Source: Aquilaria yunnanensis
Lineage: Eukaryota > Streptophyta > Magnoliopsida > Malvales > Thymelaeaceae
Direction of reading: 5' to 3'
Length of the DNA stretch: 64,000 nt
Assembly (NCBI GenBank): GCA_039654915.1
Contig: CM077596.1
Span: 68,821,751-68,885,750, forward strand
This document shows, one piece after another, positions 49,587 through 62,267 of this stretch. The first letter of the stretch is position 1. Each line of letters starts with the position of its first letter. The notes under the pieces were generated by a model. That model did no database searches and was not told where the DNA came from. It was given only the letters and a program-made list of their open reading frames with translations. Position numbers and translations under genes: made by a program.

Positions 49587-52500
49587 TCATCTGAAAGATG
49601 TCTCGATCTTGTCGTGGAGAGTCACCACCAAGCCATGTGCATCGTCAAGGAGTTTCCACACATCAAGGTGACCCGACATACTATTGCACTCCCTCAAAAT
49701 TTCATCCATGCTGCTATATTTCTCTATGATCAATTTCCTTCTCTGCAGCACCGATGCCGCTATTGCATACAGCAATAGATCATCAGTCGGCGGAGCCCGC
49801 TGCCTTATCCTGCTCCAGGCCGATTTCCCAATCCCTGCCCTGATGGCTGCTTGATCAGCCCACATCACCTCCCACAAACAAATTGTCTGCTCAAAGGTTA
49901 ATTCCCTCCGAAACAGTACTACAACCATCCTGTAGACAAAAAAGCAATCCTCTGCCTGCAGCTTCTCCAAATGCCTGTATAAGTGTGAATCCTTGCTCTT
50001 AATTATTTTGGACACAATATTCAGTTGACTTCTGATCCCCACTTCATCAAGCCTAAAATTATGCCGGGCCTTCTTCATGAACCCTACAAAGCACCAGAAG
50101 GCCTCATTATCCTCTGTCATCACAGTAATTATAGGAGAAAGCAGATCACTCATCCCTTGACAGTAGCCAATCTCAGGGTCATAAAGAGCATAGGCTTCTA
50201 GAATAGCAACTAGCCGAGCAGCATGAAAAATTCTACAAGGCTCCAAGTGATGATAGTCATTTAAGCCAACAGCCTCAGCGCAACGGACAGCCCTACTTTC
50301 AGACACTGCAGCCTGAGACGGGGCATAAGGTATCCAATCAGCATTTGCACGCACAGCATCAAGACGGATGATTCGCTGCCAAGTGGCAAAATTTTCATAT
50401 TCACGTAATCTTGACTGAACTTCCAGGGCTTCAGGAGATGCATCATGTTTTGAAGGTGCATCAGAAGTATTCTCCTCATTCCCTTCAGAAAGGGAGCCTT
50501 GTATAACTTCAGTGTCTTCTGAGGAGTCTGAATCAGATGAATCACTGTTTATCACTGACACATCAGCATTTTGAATGCTTTGAGGACTATCACTTCCTTC
50601 TAATAACTCACTGGATGGTTCGTTTGAGTACTCAGTATCTTGGATCTTTTCCTCACTAGAAAGTGATCCCCTTGCACTAACGACATCATCGGAGCTAGAA
50701 GCATCAGTATCCTGCATAGAACTTTCATCATCCTCATTCTTAGTTGTTTCACTGATTTCACTCAGCTTGGGATTTCCAGCGCCATGCTTCAACAGCCGCC
50801 GGCACTCCCTACGAAGTTTCTCATATTCCTTTCTGCATGCAGTAGTAGACAGGATAAAATTCCTGAGACAACCATGGTTGACCTGGAAGTAGGACGTTAA
50901 AGAGCAAAATAAAAACATATCTGCACAGAGATCGAAAGATTACCTTTTCTCACTTTTAATAATATCTCTTTCTTCTTTTGAACTGTTCAAATCATAACTG
51001 TCAACGTGGAAAATAGGGGATAGATTAATCATACTAAGCCAGAAAACCATAAGATATTAAGGATGACACGACATGCATCACAAGAAAAAAATTGCAATCA
51101 AATATTCATTGTCAGTCTTCTATTTCAAGACTCTGATTACATGATACTCCTTGATTTCAAACAGGAATAACGTACACGTCTAGGCAATTTATGCAGGTGG
51201 GTTCCCCCTCCTATTTAGAGGGCCCCATTTTGGTGGTTGGTTGGAGATATGTCTGATAGCTTTTTGCAATCAAGGACTGTCGCATGACAATTTTTCTCTA
51301 TTTTATATGTGCAACCAACTATACAGAGCCAGTCTACAGTTGGATGGCACAAATATCATATTCTTTTCCAAGCAAGGATCAAAATGCCCCTCCTATAACA
51401 CAGAACATATGAGATATAAGACTGGGTCATCATCATATGAGATATGAGCCTGGGTTTGTCACATCGAGTTCATAAAATGACATCATAAATCCATGCAAAA
51501 TAATGAAATGGGAATGGTTTACATTGGATGCCCCTTGACACAACCCTCTTGTGAGGGATTTGAGAGATAAAATTCTGAACCCATCATCATTGTAGGTTTT
51601 CTCAATGTGCATTAGAAAGTAACATAAGATGGCAACCAATGAAGACAGTTACCAGAGTTATGTAACATCACAAGAATGATATAAAAGTCCACGTATGAAA
51701 CAAATAAGACATGATTACTTCAATTAAATTCTGCTCATCTTTTTAACAAAAAGCAAAAAGCAGTAAAAATAAAATGCATGAACTCTGGTCAGTATGGATA
51801 GATTCCCAAGACAAAATCACCAGAACTAAGCATAAACAAATCCACAGAAACCGTATAAACAAATCCACAGAAACCAAGGGTTAACTTACGAAAGCAAGCA
51901 TCAAATTTATATACACAGAATTGTTCTCTAGTGTCAATCTAAGCTCTGGTAAAGAACAAAATATCAGATCCTTCCACAACTTAGGACTTAGGATCCAAAT
52001 ACTATTCATAACTAACAACTAGACATAAGACAGAATCATGTTCAGTTAAAACAGGAAGGAGGAGGAGGGGAGAGAACGAGAGGAGACAAAGATCGCAGCA
52101 ACAAATGAGAAGCTCAGATTGGTATACATACACTCCAAGAAGGAAGGGCCACACCTCTGGCCTAATACTTGGATCAACACCCTGCATTGGATACACGAGA
52201 CCTCAATACAGTTTCATTTTTGTCAGAAAAATCAATGAACAAATTTGGTGGGAAATAGCTAACAAATATGTTCACGGTGCTGAGGAGTTATAACTAACCC
52301 CACTACGAACTTTCTTCAAGAACTTGACTCCACCATCTCGGAGTCTACCATCAGGTGCAAATAAACTTCTCCATTGTTGGGCTGAAAGCGCATGTTTTCT
52401 TCTCCGGCGAGACCATGGTGATTTAAGTCGACCACTGTAAATGAAACGAAAGTAATGCATTAGCGATATCAAATGAAAGCCTAAGGTCAGATGAGCATAC

Positions 52501-53683
52501 TTCAGAGCTGCAACATACATCTGAAATGAACTGCTCTATTAAGTTATAAAAGAAGCTTAAATCTAAGATCATATTACTTATGAAACTTCAAAGAAAATTG
52601 ACAAAGACAATCAAGATAAGGAAACGTATACCAAGGAATACTACAATAGAAAGTGTCCAAGCCTCGACACTACAAAGTAGAACATGTCAAGAAGGCCTAG
52701 TGGATGGACGATGAGGAGTTGGAATTTGCAATTTTATATAATGTGTGTGGGTAAAAAAGAAGACCATGAATTCTTTTATAGATATCATAGCAATGCAGAA
52801 ATCAAATTGCCATGATTTTCTTAGGAACAGGCTTACAGTAGACTTTTATCAGCACAGAGTGTCGAAATAGAGAAACAGATCACAATGCTGACGACACAAG
52901 GATGGAAAGATCCATTTTCCAGGAGGTTTCACGATAATATACAGTTTACATCAGAGAGATCATTGTCTATGAAAGTTCCCTTGTTCTCAAAGTACAGTCA
53001 AATATAGCTGCAGCTAGAAGTCGGGAGACGATCTCTAAAGCTGAAGGAGCAAACCCAAAAGTATTCTGATTTCTAGGCAGGGTGGATCACATCAATAATT
53101 AGACCATCATCGGATCATCAATAGTCTGCAGAAATTAATCTCTTTCAAACTATAATGTTCTAATTCTCCCAAAATTTTCTGTTAATTTTCTTTTTCTTTT
53201 TAAAAGTGACAGAATGAAGATAGGGACTGCATAGCAATAAATGAAACCGTTTCGTGAATGAAAAAGTCATTTAACCAGGAAAAATATGATGATTATGAAG
53301 TAACAAGAAAGGACCGACTTGACAAATGCAGAGGTAATCAAGTCCTGAGCTAACTACGAGGACTAGATTTTACAGGAAGAATCAGATCAGCGAAAAATCG
53401 GAGTGAAACCTTCAATTTGAAAGGAGATCGGGATCTGGATCGAGAACCAAAAACGCAGGCAAAGTATTAGAGGACTGAAGTGAGTAGTTTTTAAAAAGAG
53501 GTACAAGGAAGAGAGAAAGAGGACTCACCGATCAGAGGAAGAACAAGAAGCCGGTGAAGAAGAGGTAACAACGAATAGAACCGAACGCAGATGAATCCAC
53601 GACGATGAGGAAGACGACGAGGACGAAGACGATGGTGAATTTGGAGAGGAAGACGAAGTGTGACTTCGTCGAAGAGCTCTCAT
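49587..53683 (-). CDS. TBC-domain Rab GTPase-activating protein
   Basis: Five exons on the minus strand: 53683-53529, 52434-52299, 52181-52132, 50997-50944 and 50832-49587. They join in phase to 546 residues plus TGA. The N-terminus is Ser-rich (about 50 residues, including an eleven-Ser run), followed by a basic patch RGRLKSPWSRRRRKHALS. The TBC domain starts GVDPSIRPEVWPFLLGVYDL (about 98-117), is interrupted by an acidic Ser/Asp/Glu-rich insert of about 110 residues (160-273), and resumes with IIRLDAVRAN (Arg finger, about Arg293) and YCQGM (Gln finger, about 355-359). Both catalytic fingers are present, so GAP activity on a Rab is likely; which Rab is unknown. Plant relatives (AT5G53570 type, from memory) share this split layout. 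The frame is intact. Confidence 0.94.
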
Positions 53684-53790
53684 CTATAGTTTTAATCTAC
53701 GGCTGGCTAGGAAACTCTCTCTACTAGGGTTGTAGCAGCAGTTTCTATCATTTACGGATCGTCGATCGGTTTTACCTAGAGGTGTAGAAA

Positions 53791-53994
53791 ATGGCAGCGA
53801 CAAGGACAGCGCCGGCGAGGGCGGTGACGGCGAGGGCGGTTTTGGAGGGCGGTGGGGTCACAGCCGACCAGAATCCGCCGCCGAGGTGGTGGATTCCGGT
53901 GGGGCTGCTATTGCCGGTTGTGACCATGGAAGTTCCGGTAGGAGCCCGAAATGCCTTCGCGTCTTCGCCCTCCCTGGGTAGCGTCCTCCGGTGA
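53791..53994 (+). CDS. possible small divergent ORF next to the Rab-GAP promoter
   Basis: An ATG in good context (AAAATGGC) opens 67 codons with a GC-rich start (MAATRTAPARAVTARAVLEG) and one hydrophobic stretch (RWWIPVGLLLPVVTMEVPV). It starts about 110 bases from the Rab-GAP start codon on the other strand. I recognise no family. It could be the first exon of a longer gene, a chance frame in a GC-rich promoter, or a fragment carried in by a MULE. Confidence 0.25.
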   Translation: MAATRTAPARAVTARAVLEGGGVTADQNPPPRWWIPVGLLLPVVTMEVPVGARNAFASSPSLGSVLR

Positions 53995-56900
53995 AATTTT
54001 GGATTGCCCCCAACTGAAAGCCAACTGCCTCGGACTGACCTCTGCTTCCGATCCCTCTTCTTTTTTCTTTCTTTCTAATAAAACCACTGGTTCGACTTTT
54101 TCTTTCTCTCTCTATCAAAGTCTGCTTCTTTTGTCTCTCTCTAGTCTCTATTATAGACTGAGGAGTGAAGATTGAGGTCTAAAGTGCAGGGCGCAGCTTC
54201 TACGCGCCCATGAATTAGGTGTGTGCATCTGCGCCCTTCCTTTCTCATACACGGCAATTTACTTTTTCCTTTTACTTTTTACTTTCTTCTCATCGTGCTT
54301 TTATTTTTCTTTTTCACTTTACAGTTAGTCTGCTGATTGTGAATCTGATCGAGTTGGAATAAAATCACAGGGATTACATATCAAAAAAATTCACAAGGAT
54401 TAAAGATTTCTATCATGTTTGGATTGCAAAGGGAAAAAAAAAAAAAGTAAAGAGCACCTTGGGAAAGTAAAGGTTCGGACTTAAGAGAGGAGATGACAAT
54501 TACAAAAAATTAAGGGCATTTCGGCTTGAATTAATCTAATTAATAGAACTTGATTATTCATGGGTCTAAGTCTGGTTAGGAGGATCCACAAACTGATCTT
54601 AAAAATAGTGCATAAAATTAAATTTATTTACATCCACTACTATTGCCATCTTCGTCGCGTCCTGCTGCCAATTGGACCTCGAATTGGTAATCTATTGCTA
54701 GATTCGAGTTTTGGCAACCCCTGGATCCACTCCTTTGCTTTGTCTTGATGGCGATATTTGATTCTCAGCCATCCTTGCTTAAATGTGTTGTACCACCCTC
54801 TCACCTCCTACTTGGACCTGCTTAGTTCTATCTCATCCTGTTGCTAATCGGACCTCGGACCGGTGACCGGATTTGAGTTTTAGCAGCCCGTGGATCCACT
54901 CCTTTCCTCTGTCATTGATGGTGATCTCCGATTCCTTGCAGTAGAAGGCTAGGATTGTGTTCCTCGGTGAAGCTTATTGCGTGCGTTTTTTTATTCCTAG
55001 CCATAGACGGCGTTCTCCAACCGGTGGATCTTCACTGCCATCTTTGCATCCGCAGTGATGGTTGTCATCCGGCGGCAGCGTGGAGAAACCTCAAAGGAGC
55101 AAGATGGCAAACTTTGTAAATATTCCAAAAACTGTAGCAAACTTCAAAAAATTACTGAAACCCGAGTCCCAACCCAACCCACTATTAATTGGATCTCTTT
55201 AATTGCATTAACGTGAAACGAACTGCCTCTTAGTTTCGAATTTCATCATTTTTCTTCAATTCGGTGCAACTAAAAAGCAGTTTTATAGTGAATTTTTTTT
55301 TTCATTTTCCTATATAAAAAATTAATAAATTTTCAAAACATTCAAATCAAACTAGTTATTAGGTTTTTAATTTAAAAAAAACCAAGATAAATAAGCTAAA
55401 GTAGAATTTCATCTCATTTCACCACCATTTTCTTCATGTATAACTAAAATATTAGTGCTTAAATTCTTGCACCAATGAAAATTTGCAAATACATTGGGTT
55501 ATACTTAATTTCGGGCCTACTTGCGCGTCTTCGGAGAAAAAATAAATCTCATTCCTTTGTTTTTTACCACTCTAAGTATATGTGAAATCTGGAACAATCG
55601 TGGAACTAAATTATAAAAGTATTTATCACAGTTTATTTTTAATTTTATTTCCTTTCTATCTAAAATCAATGACATTGAAAGCCAAATATTATTTTTAATT
55701 ACTAATCAATTGAATCATCGTACACTATATTCTAAAGATGAACATGGTTACTGTTAGATAAATAATAGCAATTGTTTTGGGTTGGTTGAGCCCAGTTGGT
55801 TTTGGGCCATGGTTCAGCAGTTTTTTTTTTTTTTTTTGCTTTCAATTTTTTTTCTTTTTTTATGATGCGATTTGCTCTTTTTTTAGTTTTAGTCCCTGAA
55901 TTTTATAACTATTTAATTAAATCTTTTATTTGTTCTCTTAGCCCCCAAGTTTTTTTTAATTATTTTTATGTACTATCTTCTAAAGTAAGATATTGGTGAC
56001 CATAATTTGTTTATTTTTTTAGTTAAAATTTATTTATTTTTTGTTAAACCATTTTTTTATCTTCATTAAGTCAATTGTTAAATCCTTATTAATCCTAACT
56101 TTTTTTTATTTATTTTATTTATTTTAACTTTATTTTATTGATTTTATTTATTTTTATTTTCTAAAATGAAGCTTTAATCATTATTTCTATCATTATTTGT
56201 AGCATCAATTATTTATTTCAAGCTCTATAATTTAATAAAGCAATTTGTTCCATAACTGTTAAATTTAAAAGTAAATTTTTTTAGATAAATTTTTCATCGA
56301 TGTTAAAAATAAGATTTTGTGTTAATAGGAGATGAAAAAATTTATTAAATTATTTTTAATTAATAGACAAGATATGCATTGTTTCAAAGCACGTAACATG
56401 TTTTTTATCCCATTGTTATTATTAAAATTTATTACAAAAAAATATTCATTACAATGTGTAGGTCACTAAACTTTTCCATTTTTTTGTCTTCATCCTAACT
56501 TTTTTTTATTGTTGTTTTCTAAGATGAAGCTTTAATCATTATTTCTATCATTGTTATTTCATTATTGATTATTAAGATTTGTAACATCAATTATTTATTT
56601 CAAACTCTATAGTTTAATAAAGCAATTTGATCCATAATTTTTAAATTTGAGAGTAAATTTTTCTAGATAAATTTTTCATCGATATTAAAAATTAGATTTT
56701 GTGTGTATTTAGAGATGAAAATTTTTATTGAATTGTTTTTAATTAATAGAAAAAATATGCATTAGTTTGAACCACGTAACATATTTAGTGTCGCATTGTT
56801 ATTGTTAAAATTTATTACAAAAAATATCTACTACAATGTGAGTCACCAAACCCTGAATTTGTTCTTTGGGTCTATAATTTTTTTGTTCTTTTTTTATTAT

Positions 56901-57268
56901 CTTCTAAAGCAAATATTGGTAACCATCATTTATTTCTCTTATGTTTCTAGTAGTAGCATTTTTTACTTCAGCTTCCACCTAACAAGGTGTGAATATTATT
57001 TTGTTCTAAAATTACAATGGTTGAAAGTTGAAAGCATATTTTTTAGTTATATCAAGTCTCTATATCTTTCTATAAATTTATACAATGATCATATAAACCA
57101 CTGCAATACGTGATCTCCATGCACCTTATTTTTTCTAAAAGATATATTTTTTTTACCCATCTTACAAAATCAATAAAGTTACTCTTTTGCAAGGAAAAAA
57201 AAAATTTTGCAGGGTCTATAGATATCTCAAAGTATATAGCTAATTTCAATTGTTATGCAAATTGAGCA
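53995..57268. repeat. AT-rich intergenic DNA with two direct duplications
   Basis: No gene is supported. A diverged direct repeat spans 54657-54771 and 54834-54935 (shared TGGATCCACTCCTTT and GGACCTCG). A longer one spans about 56158-56470 and 56517-56845 (shared GATGAAGCTTTAATCATT and TAAATTTTTCATCGAT). T-rich tracts lie near 55822-55840. Confidence 0.65.
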
Positions 57269-57277
57269 AATAATAAA

Positions 57278-57735
57278 GGGAAAATTACAATTACCTCTTA
57301 AGGTTTACCCTAACCTACAGTTTATCCCTTTTATTTTTAAAAACCTACAATTTGCCCTCTGATACTTTTATACTGTATGATAACAACTTCTAAAATTATA
57401 ATTTAAACTATATGATAATCATCTTCTATTAATGTCGGTTTGTCTAATATTTTTTTATAGTTAATAGACATTTTAAATTATCAAATTTTCCTTTTTGTAT
57501 ATACAATTTTCTTTCTATAAATGCATATTAGTATTTTTTAAAGGTCGGTTAACTATGAAAAAAATATCAAAAATTTTGAAATTATTAGAATATGGTTATT
57601 ATATAGTTTAATTTAGGGTTTCATAAATTGTTATCGGACACTATAAAGGAAGTAGGAGTAAAGTGTAGATTTTTCAAAATAGAATGGGCAAAGTGTAGGT
57701 TAGATCAAATCATAGGGGGCTTTTGTAATTTACCT
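57278..57735. mobile_element. MULE-type MITE copy 3 (458 bp, exact 9-bp TSD)
   Basis: Exact AATAATAAA duplications flank it (57269-57277 and 57736-57744). The ends are GGGAAAATTACAATTACC and complement AGGTAAATTACAAAAGCC, and it aligns end to end with copy 1 at 35226 (for example TATTTTTTAAAGGTCG inside both). It is non-coding. Confidence 0.9.
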
Positions 57736-58316
57736 AATAATAAAAACATATAAGCATAATCATTAGTAATTACTAATAATCTCCTTCAAATACAGACACT
57801 ATACACCTATAGATATTTGGATAAAATTTATCAGGGGTCACCTAACTTATTTTTTTGTCTTATATGGTTACTTGACCATCATATTGTCCGAGCAAGGTAC
57901 CTTACTTCTTATTGCATGTCCTAATTGGGTATTTTCTGTTAATTTCATGATTAAACCAAACGGAAAATGCTAACGTGACATTAATTAGTTCTAAAATAAA
58001 TCTTAAAATAACAGTCTAAGCACTCTTAATCTTCCCATCAACAATTTTAGACTCTTAAACTTTTAAATATACTGGTTACACTCTTAATCTCATCCGCCTA
58101 TTATCGCACCATTTTTTCCCCCAAATATTTGAAAATTTGTTACTGATCGATGAGCCTTTAGAAACCAGACCGTCGGTGATGACACCATCTTCGTCTTTAA
58201 AGGTGAGAGCATTTAGCCTAAACTTGAAACCTAACCCAATTTTTGGGTTAGGTTCAAATCAGAGAGGTTAATTAAGGTCATTCGGGTCTGATAAATGTTA
58301 ATTTTGTAGTCAAACA

Positions 58317-59750
58317 TGTTGACTTTTTGTCAACTTTGACCACAATTTTCTACCTTACCACTCAATATTTTTGACCGATTCTTGCTTTGATCCTTCATTT
58401 TGTAGGTTGGAGAAGCGAACCATAGCATTGGAATGGCATCGGGACGAGCGGAACAAAAAACGGGAACACAAAAGTCAACAGAAATTATAACTGTGAGGCC
58501 TAGGCGCCACAGTACAAAAGTTCTCTGCCTAAAAAACACACCCTGGATGCCTAGGCGCCCAGGCACCCCTCCTAGGGCCTAGGCGCTAGAGCACCATCGA
58601 GCCTGGAAGCCTAGACGCCCAGGCACCCCTTCCTGAGGCCTAGGCGCCAGTCACCCGGAAAAGTGGTCCCCTACCTCAAATTTAAACTCAAGCTTGCTAT
58701 TGGCCAAGGATTTCTATCCAAATGGTTTGGTGAGTGAAAGGGACACCTCCAAGAGTAGAAGAACCTGGAACCTAGCAAGAAGAAGGCACTCTCCATTTTC
58801 ATCTTCTCATCTTAGACTTATGTTTTTCATCACCATTTCTTGCATTTCTTCATCTTTCTTGGGAGCATTTATGGATTCTTGCTTGGAGAAGGCTTGGAGG
58901 ACTTGAAGACTTGTAGGAGCCTTGAGGAATCAAGCATCTAGAGTCTATTGGGTTCCTTCTTTCCTTCTTTTATCTTGTATTTAGACATGGATGCTCTTTT
59001 ATGTATTTTCATGTTTATGTTTAGTTTGATTATGGAGTAGTTTTCTCTACACTTTTTATGGTTGTAGCTACTTGAATTGGTTATGTTGGGTGGATTAATG
59101 GCTATTTAACTTTGGTTTTCCTTCATTGCTTGTTTACTCTTCTCCTTGAGTTTATTGTTGTGTTGATTGATCAAGGGCCTTAGTCAATTGCACTTTAAAT
59201 TTCTTTTAAACTCTTGGAAAAGATTAAAAGGAATTGGAATTAGGAGAATAGTGTAATGGCCATGGACTTGTTGGGAGACTAGTCTAGGACACTAGGTGAA
59301 GGTAAATTGCACTTGTAATGCCCCTCTTGAACTAACAATTTGGATGAGAGTCCATTCTAGTGTAAGCTTGGGAAAGTGACCCTTTCACTTGGGAGAGTAA
59401 GGGCCCCATTAATTAACTTCACTAACAAGTAGAAAAAACCAAACTATTAGCCTTAATTCACTAGCTAACCAAGTCAAATAGTGAAAACCATAGGAAGTGT
59501 GTTTTGTTAATTTATTACAAAACCCATAATTTGCATTGTGTTTGTTGTTCTTGTTTAGTAGTAATTTAAGTGGAGTTGCAAACTTAGTTATTTTCATAGT
59601 GAGTAAATCATCAATTGTTGCTTGTTTAGCTAAAGTGAGTCTTAAGATAGTGGTAATTAGCAAACAATGCAAATCAATCATCGTGGGAACGATATCTTAT
59701 TCACCTTATCTACACACGTCCCGTGCGCTTGCGGATTAGGGTTATAACAA
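58317..59750 (+). mobile_element. solo LTR or LTR remnant of a Gypsy-type retrotransposon
   Basis: It begins TGTTGACTTTTTGTCAAC and ends near TTATAACA. Close to its 3' end are CGTGGGAACGATATC and CCGTGCGCTTGCGG, words typical of the 3' part of plant Gypsy LTRs. No primer-binding site, gag-pol frame or second LTR is seen in the window. A 5-bp target duplication was not convincing, so boundaries are approximate. Confidence 0.6.
58498..58655. repeat. CCTAGGCGCC-rich short tandem repeats in the LTR
   Basis: GCCTAGGCGCC and CCAGGCACCCCT words recur about five times with variable spacers, forming a GC-rich imperfect tandem array in the LTR. Confidence 0.8.
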
Positions 59751-61539
59751 CAAGGTCAACCCGAAACTGACCCATTTTGAAAAGTAAAAAAATGAGTTTG
59801 TTTGGGTTGAACTGGAATCCACTCACATAAACTCCAATGTTAGGCCCATCTGCTCCCCATAGGGCCCTTTCCCTGTTTCCCAACCCAGCCCACTAAGTTT
59901 ATAGTTATACCATTCCTACCTACTTATGCCTAACCTTAAGCCTAATGCAAGACTTGTTGCTCTCCTGCTTGTCTTCGTCTCATTTGGTTAATCGGCGTCG
60001 TGTCTCATTCCCACTGCTCTATTATCCATCCTTCCTTCCCTCCTTCCTTAACCCATCGTAACTCTGCCCTTCCTTCCCATCCATCTTGGTTGATCGTCTC
60101 ACCCTCGCCAACACTACACGTCGGACCACCAATTCATACACAACTCGCTGTCGCCGTCTTGTTCGTTGCATCGTCATCCTTGTTTGCCCGCCCTTTATCC
60201 TCGTCGCACCATGCTCCTCGTCATGGCTCCATCACTTCAGATCGTCGTCAATCAACACTAAGATGGAAAAATAGCCGAAAATAGAGGGGATTGGAGATGA
60301 AGCGGCAAAAGAAATGGTAGTCGGTAATGGGTTGTTGAGTTTATGTCCGGTAAACCCGACCTTAACCCTATATTTTTGAGTTAGGGTTGGTTCGGATTAA
60401 GGCAATAAATAGGGTTAGATCAAGTTACATTTTTAGTATAGAAAGAATGCTTGAAAATTTCGGGTTCTAACCTTAAACCTGAAATTTACAGCCTTATTCC
60501 TCCTATGTCGCCACTAATGACACAATTTTCCTCCTAACTTGACACCGTATAGGACTCCATTACTGCTGGCTGTCATAATTACCCTTACCCAGATCCATCC
60601 TTTTGGTACGCCACTGCCTCCGCCCAGATTCGCCTATTGTCACCTCCTGAACTTGATCTCTAAGGAGGATCCAATTGCAATAACCACAAAGGTGGGGGTG
60701 GACTGAATCAACAATTTTGCGAATGCTAGCATGAGCTCAGCTGCCGAATTTGTTTGCGTTCGAGAACAACGATAGACACTGGGCACTTGGTGCCCATCTT
60801 TTCCATGTTAGTTTCCTTATGGTATTTCAAGCTAAAAATCACCGGCTCTATTTCCTCTACACCGGATCTCTCCCCCTTTGCCTTCGGTGGAGCTTCAATA
60901 AGGGTTATCATGTGACTGCTACTTGAGGCACCTGATGGTGAAGATGAAGGTGTAGATCAAAGTCGATATTGTGATAATTACCAAAAGAGACAGGGATGAA
61001 CTTCAGAGGGGACAAATCGACACTCATTGACAAATATAGGAATGATAAAGGGATGTAATTATCAAAGGTTCCAACTGGGAATATTTGCTAGGCAAAAATG
61101 AAAATAGACAGAGGGGGAGGTGACGGATCTGCCAGAGGAGGAATAGGTGTGAGGACGAAAAACGACAATGGAAGTAGGGGTGGCATTGAACAATGGATAA
61201 AGAGCGCCGGTGCGATGATGAAGAGTATAGGAACTAGAGGACGAAGGAGGTTTGTTATATTAAGAGTGTAAACAATAGATTTAGAATGTTATAGTTTAGA
61301 ATTGTTGATAAAAATAGTTAAAGGACAACAAATGTTATTTTACGATTTGTTTTATTATTTTTTATGCCATATCAGCATTTTTCATAAAGTTTAACATTGA
61401 AATTTATGGAAAGTAGTTAATTGGTTTGCACAATGAGAGGAAATGCATCTCATTAAGATAATTTGAATGTTAGGTACCCGTTTAGGATTAAAAAAAAATA
61501 AGTTAGGTAACCTCCAATAAATTTTACTCATAGGTACTT

Positions 61540-62267
61540 GTACCATTAATTTTTTTTCTAATAATATCCTAGTACTATATATTTACAAGACAATATGTAC
61601 TTGGGACAGTATGGTCTAATGTCCCAAAGTTAGTCGGGCCCATCCAACCTACTTGGATCTATGGAATACATTCTCTCGTTGGAATAGTGGTAGCACCTCC
61701 TATGAACTTTCAATTTATTTAAACTTAAATCAAATGATTTCAAAATGATTTATTTTTTTTATTTTTTAACCTATAACTAATTTTAATTAAAATCCAATAT
61801 TATATAGCTGCAATAATCATAAAATTCATAAAAATTTAATAACATCATAAGAATTTAAATTTATATAAATTCTACACCTATAAAATATATTTTTTTAAGT
61901 TGGCTAGCTCACAACTTTTAAATTTACTACTATTTAATACTGAATTTATGGTTAAACTATCTAACTAGAGGCAGAGTCAAATTTTTAGGTTAAAGGATGG
62001 GATTTAAAACTTCTTAATATAAAATTCATACAAAAATTAAATTTATTTCAAATTATAAAAATTACATACTAAATTATAATTTAAGTTATTACAATTAAAA
62101 AACGTTTAAAATTATTGATATAAAGAATTGTAGAAATTGCTTTCAGAATTGCAAATTGTAAAGGAAGTGGCTTTAGCGGTATGTGTGTGTGTGTATGTGT
62201 GTTTTGTTTTTCTTTTTGCGTTAAAGTATGGGAACACTAGGGATTAACAAGCGAGAGAGAAAAATGG
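61540..62267. other. AT-rich spacer
   Basis: AT-rich with a short TG-rich tract at 62181-62202. No gene recognised. Part of 61700-61900 resembles the AT-rich interior of the Tourist-like MITE. Confidence 0.4.

Larger units (their letters stand above)
57818..61530. mobile_element. MULE-like element, about 3.7 kb, with nested LTR
   Basis: The inverted ends share TAAAATTTAT and TACCTAACTTATTTTTTT-type blocks over about 300 bases (57818-58110 against 61235-61530 complemented), including CACTCTTAAT and CAACAATT words. Degenerate flanks (ATAGATATT and TAGGTACTT) may be an old 9-bp duplication with an indel. Inside are an LTR (58317 to about 59750) and GC-rich segments (59950-60300, 60530-61200) with no recognised protein. 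No transposase is evident. Confidence 0.65.

Noticed and set aside
55796..57113. Phe/Tyr-rich plus-strand frames
   Set aside because: Produced by T-rich DNA and the direct duplications. No coding character.
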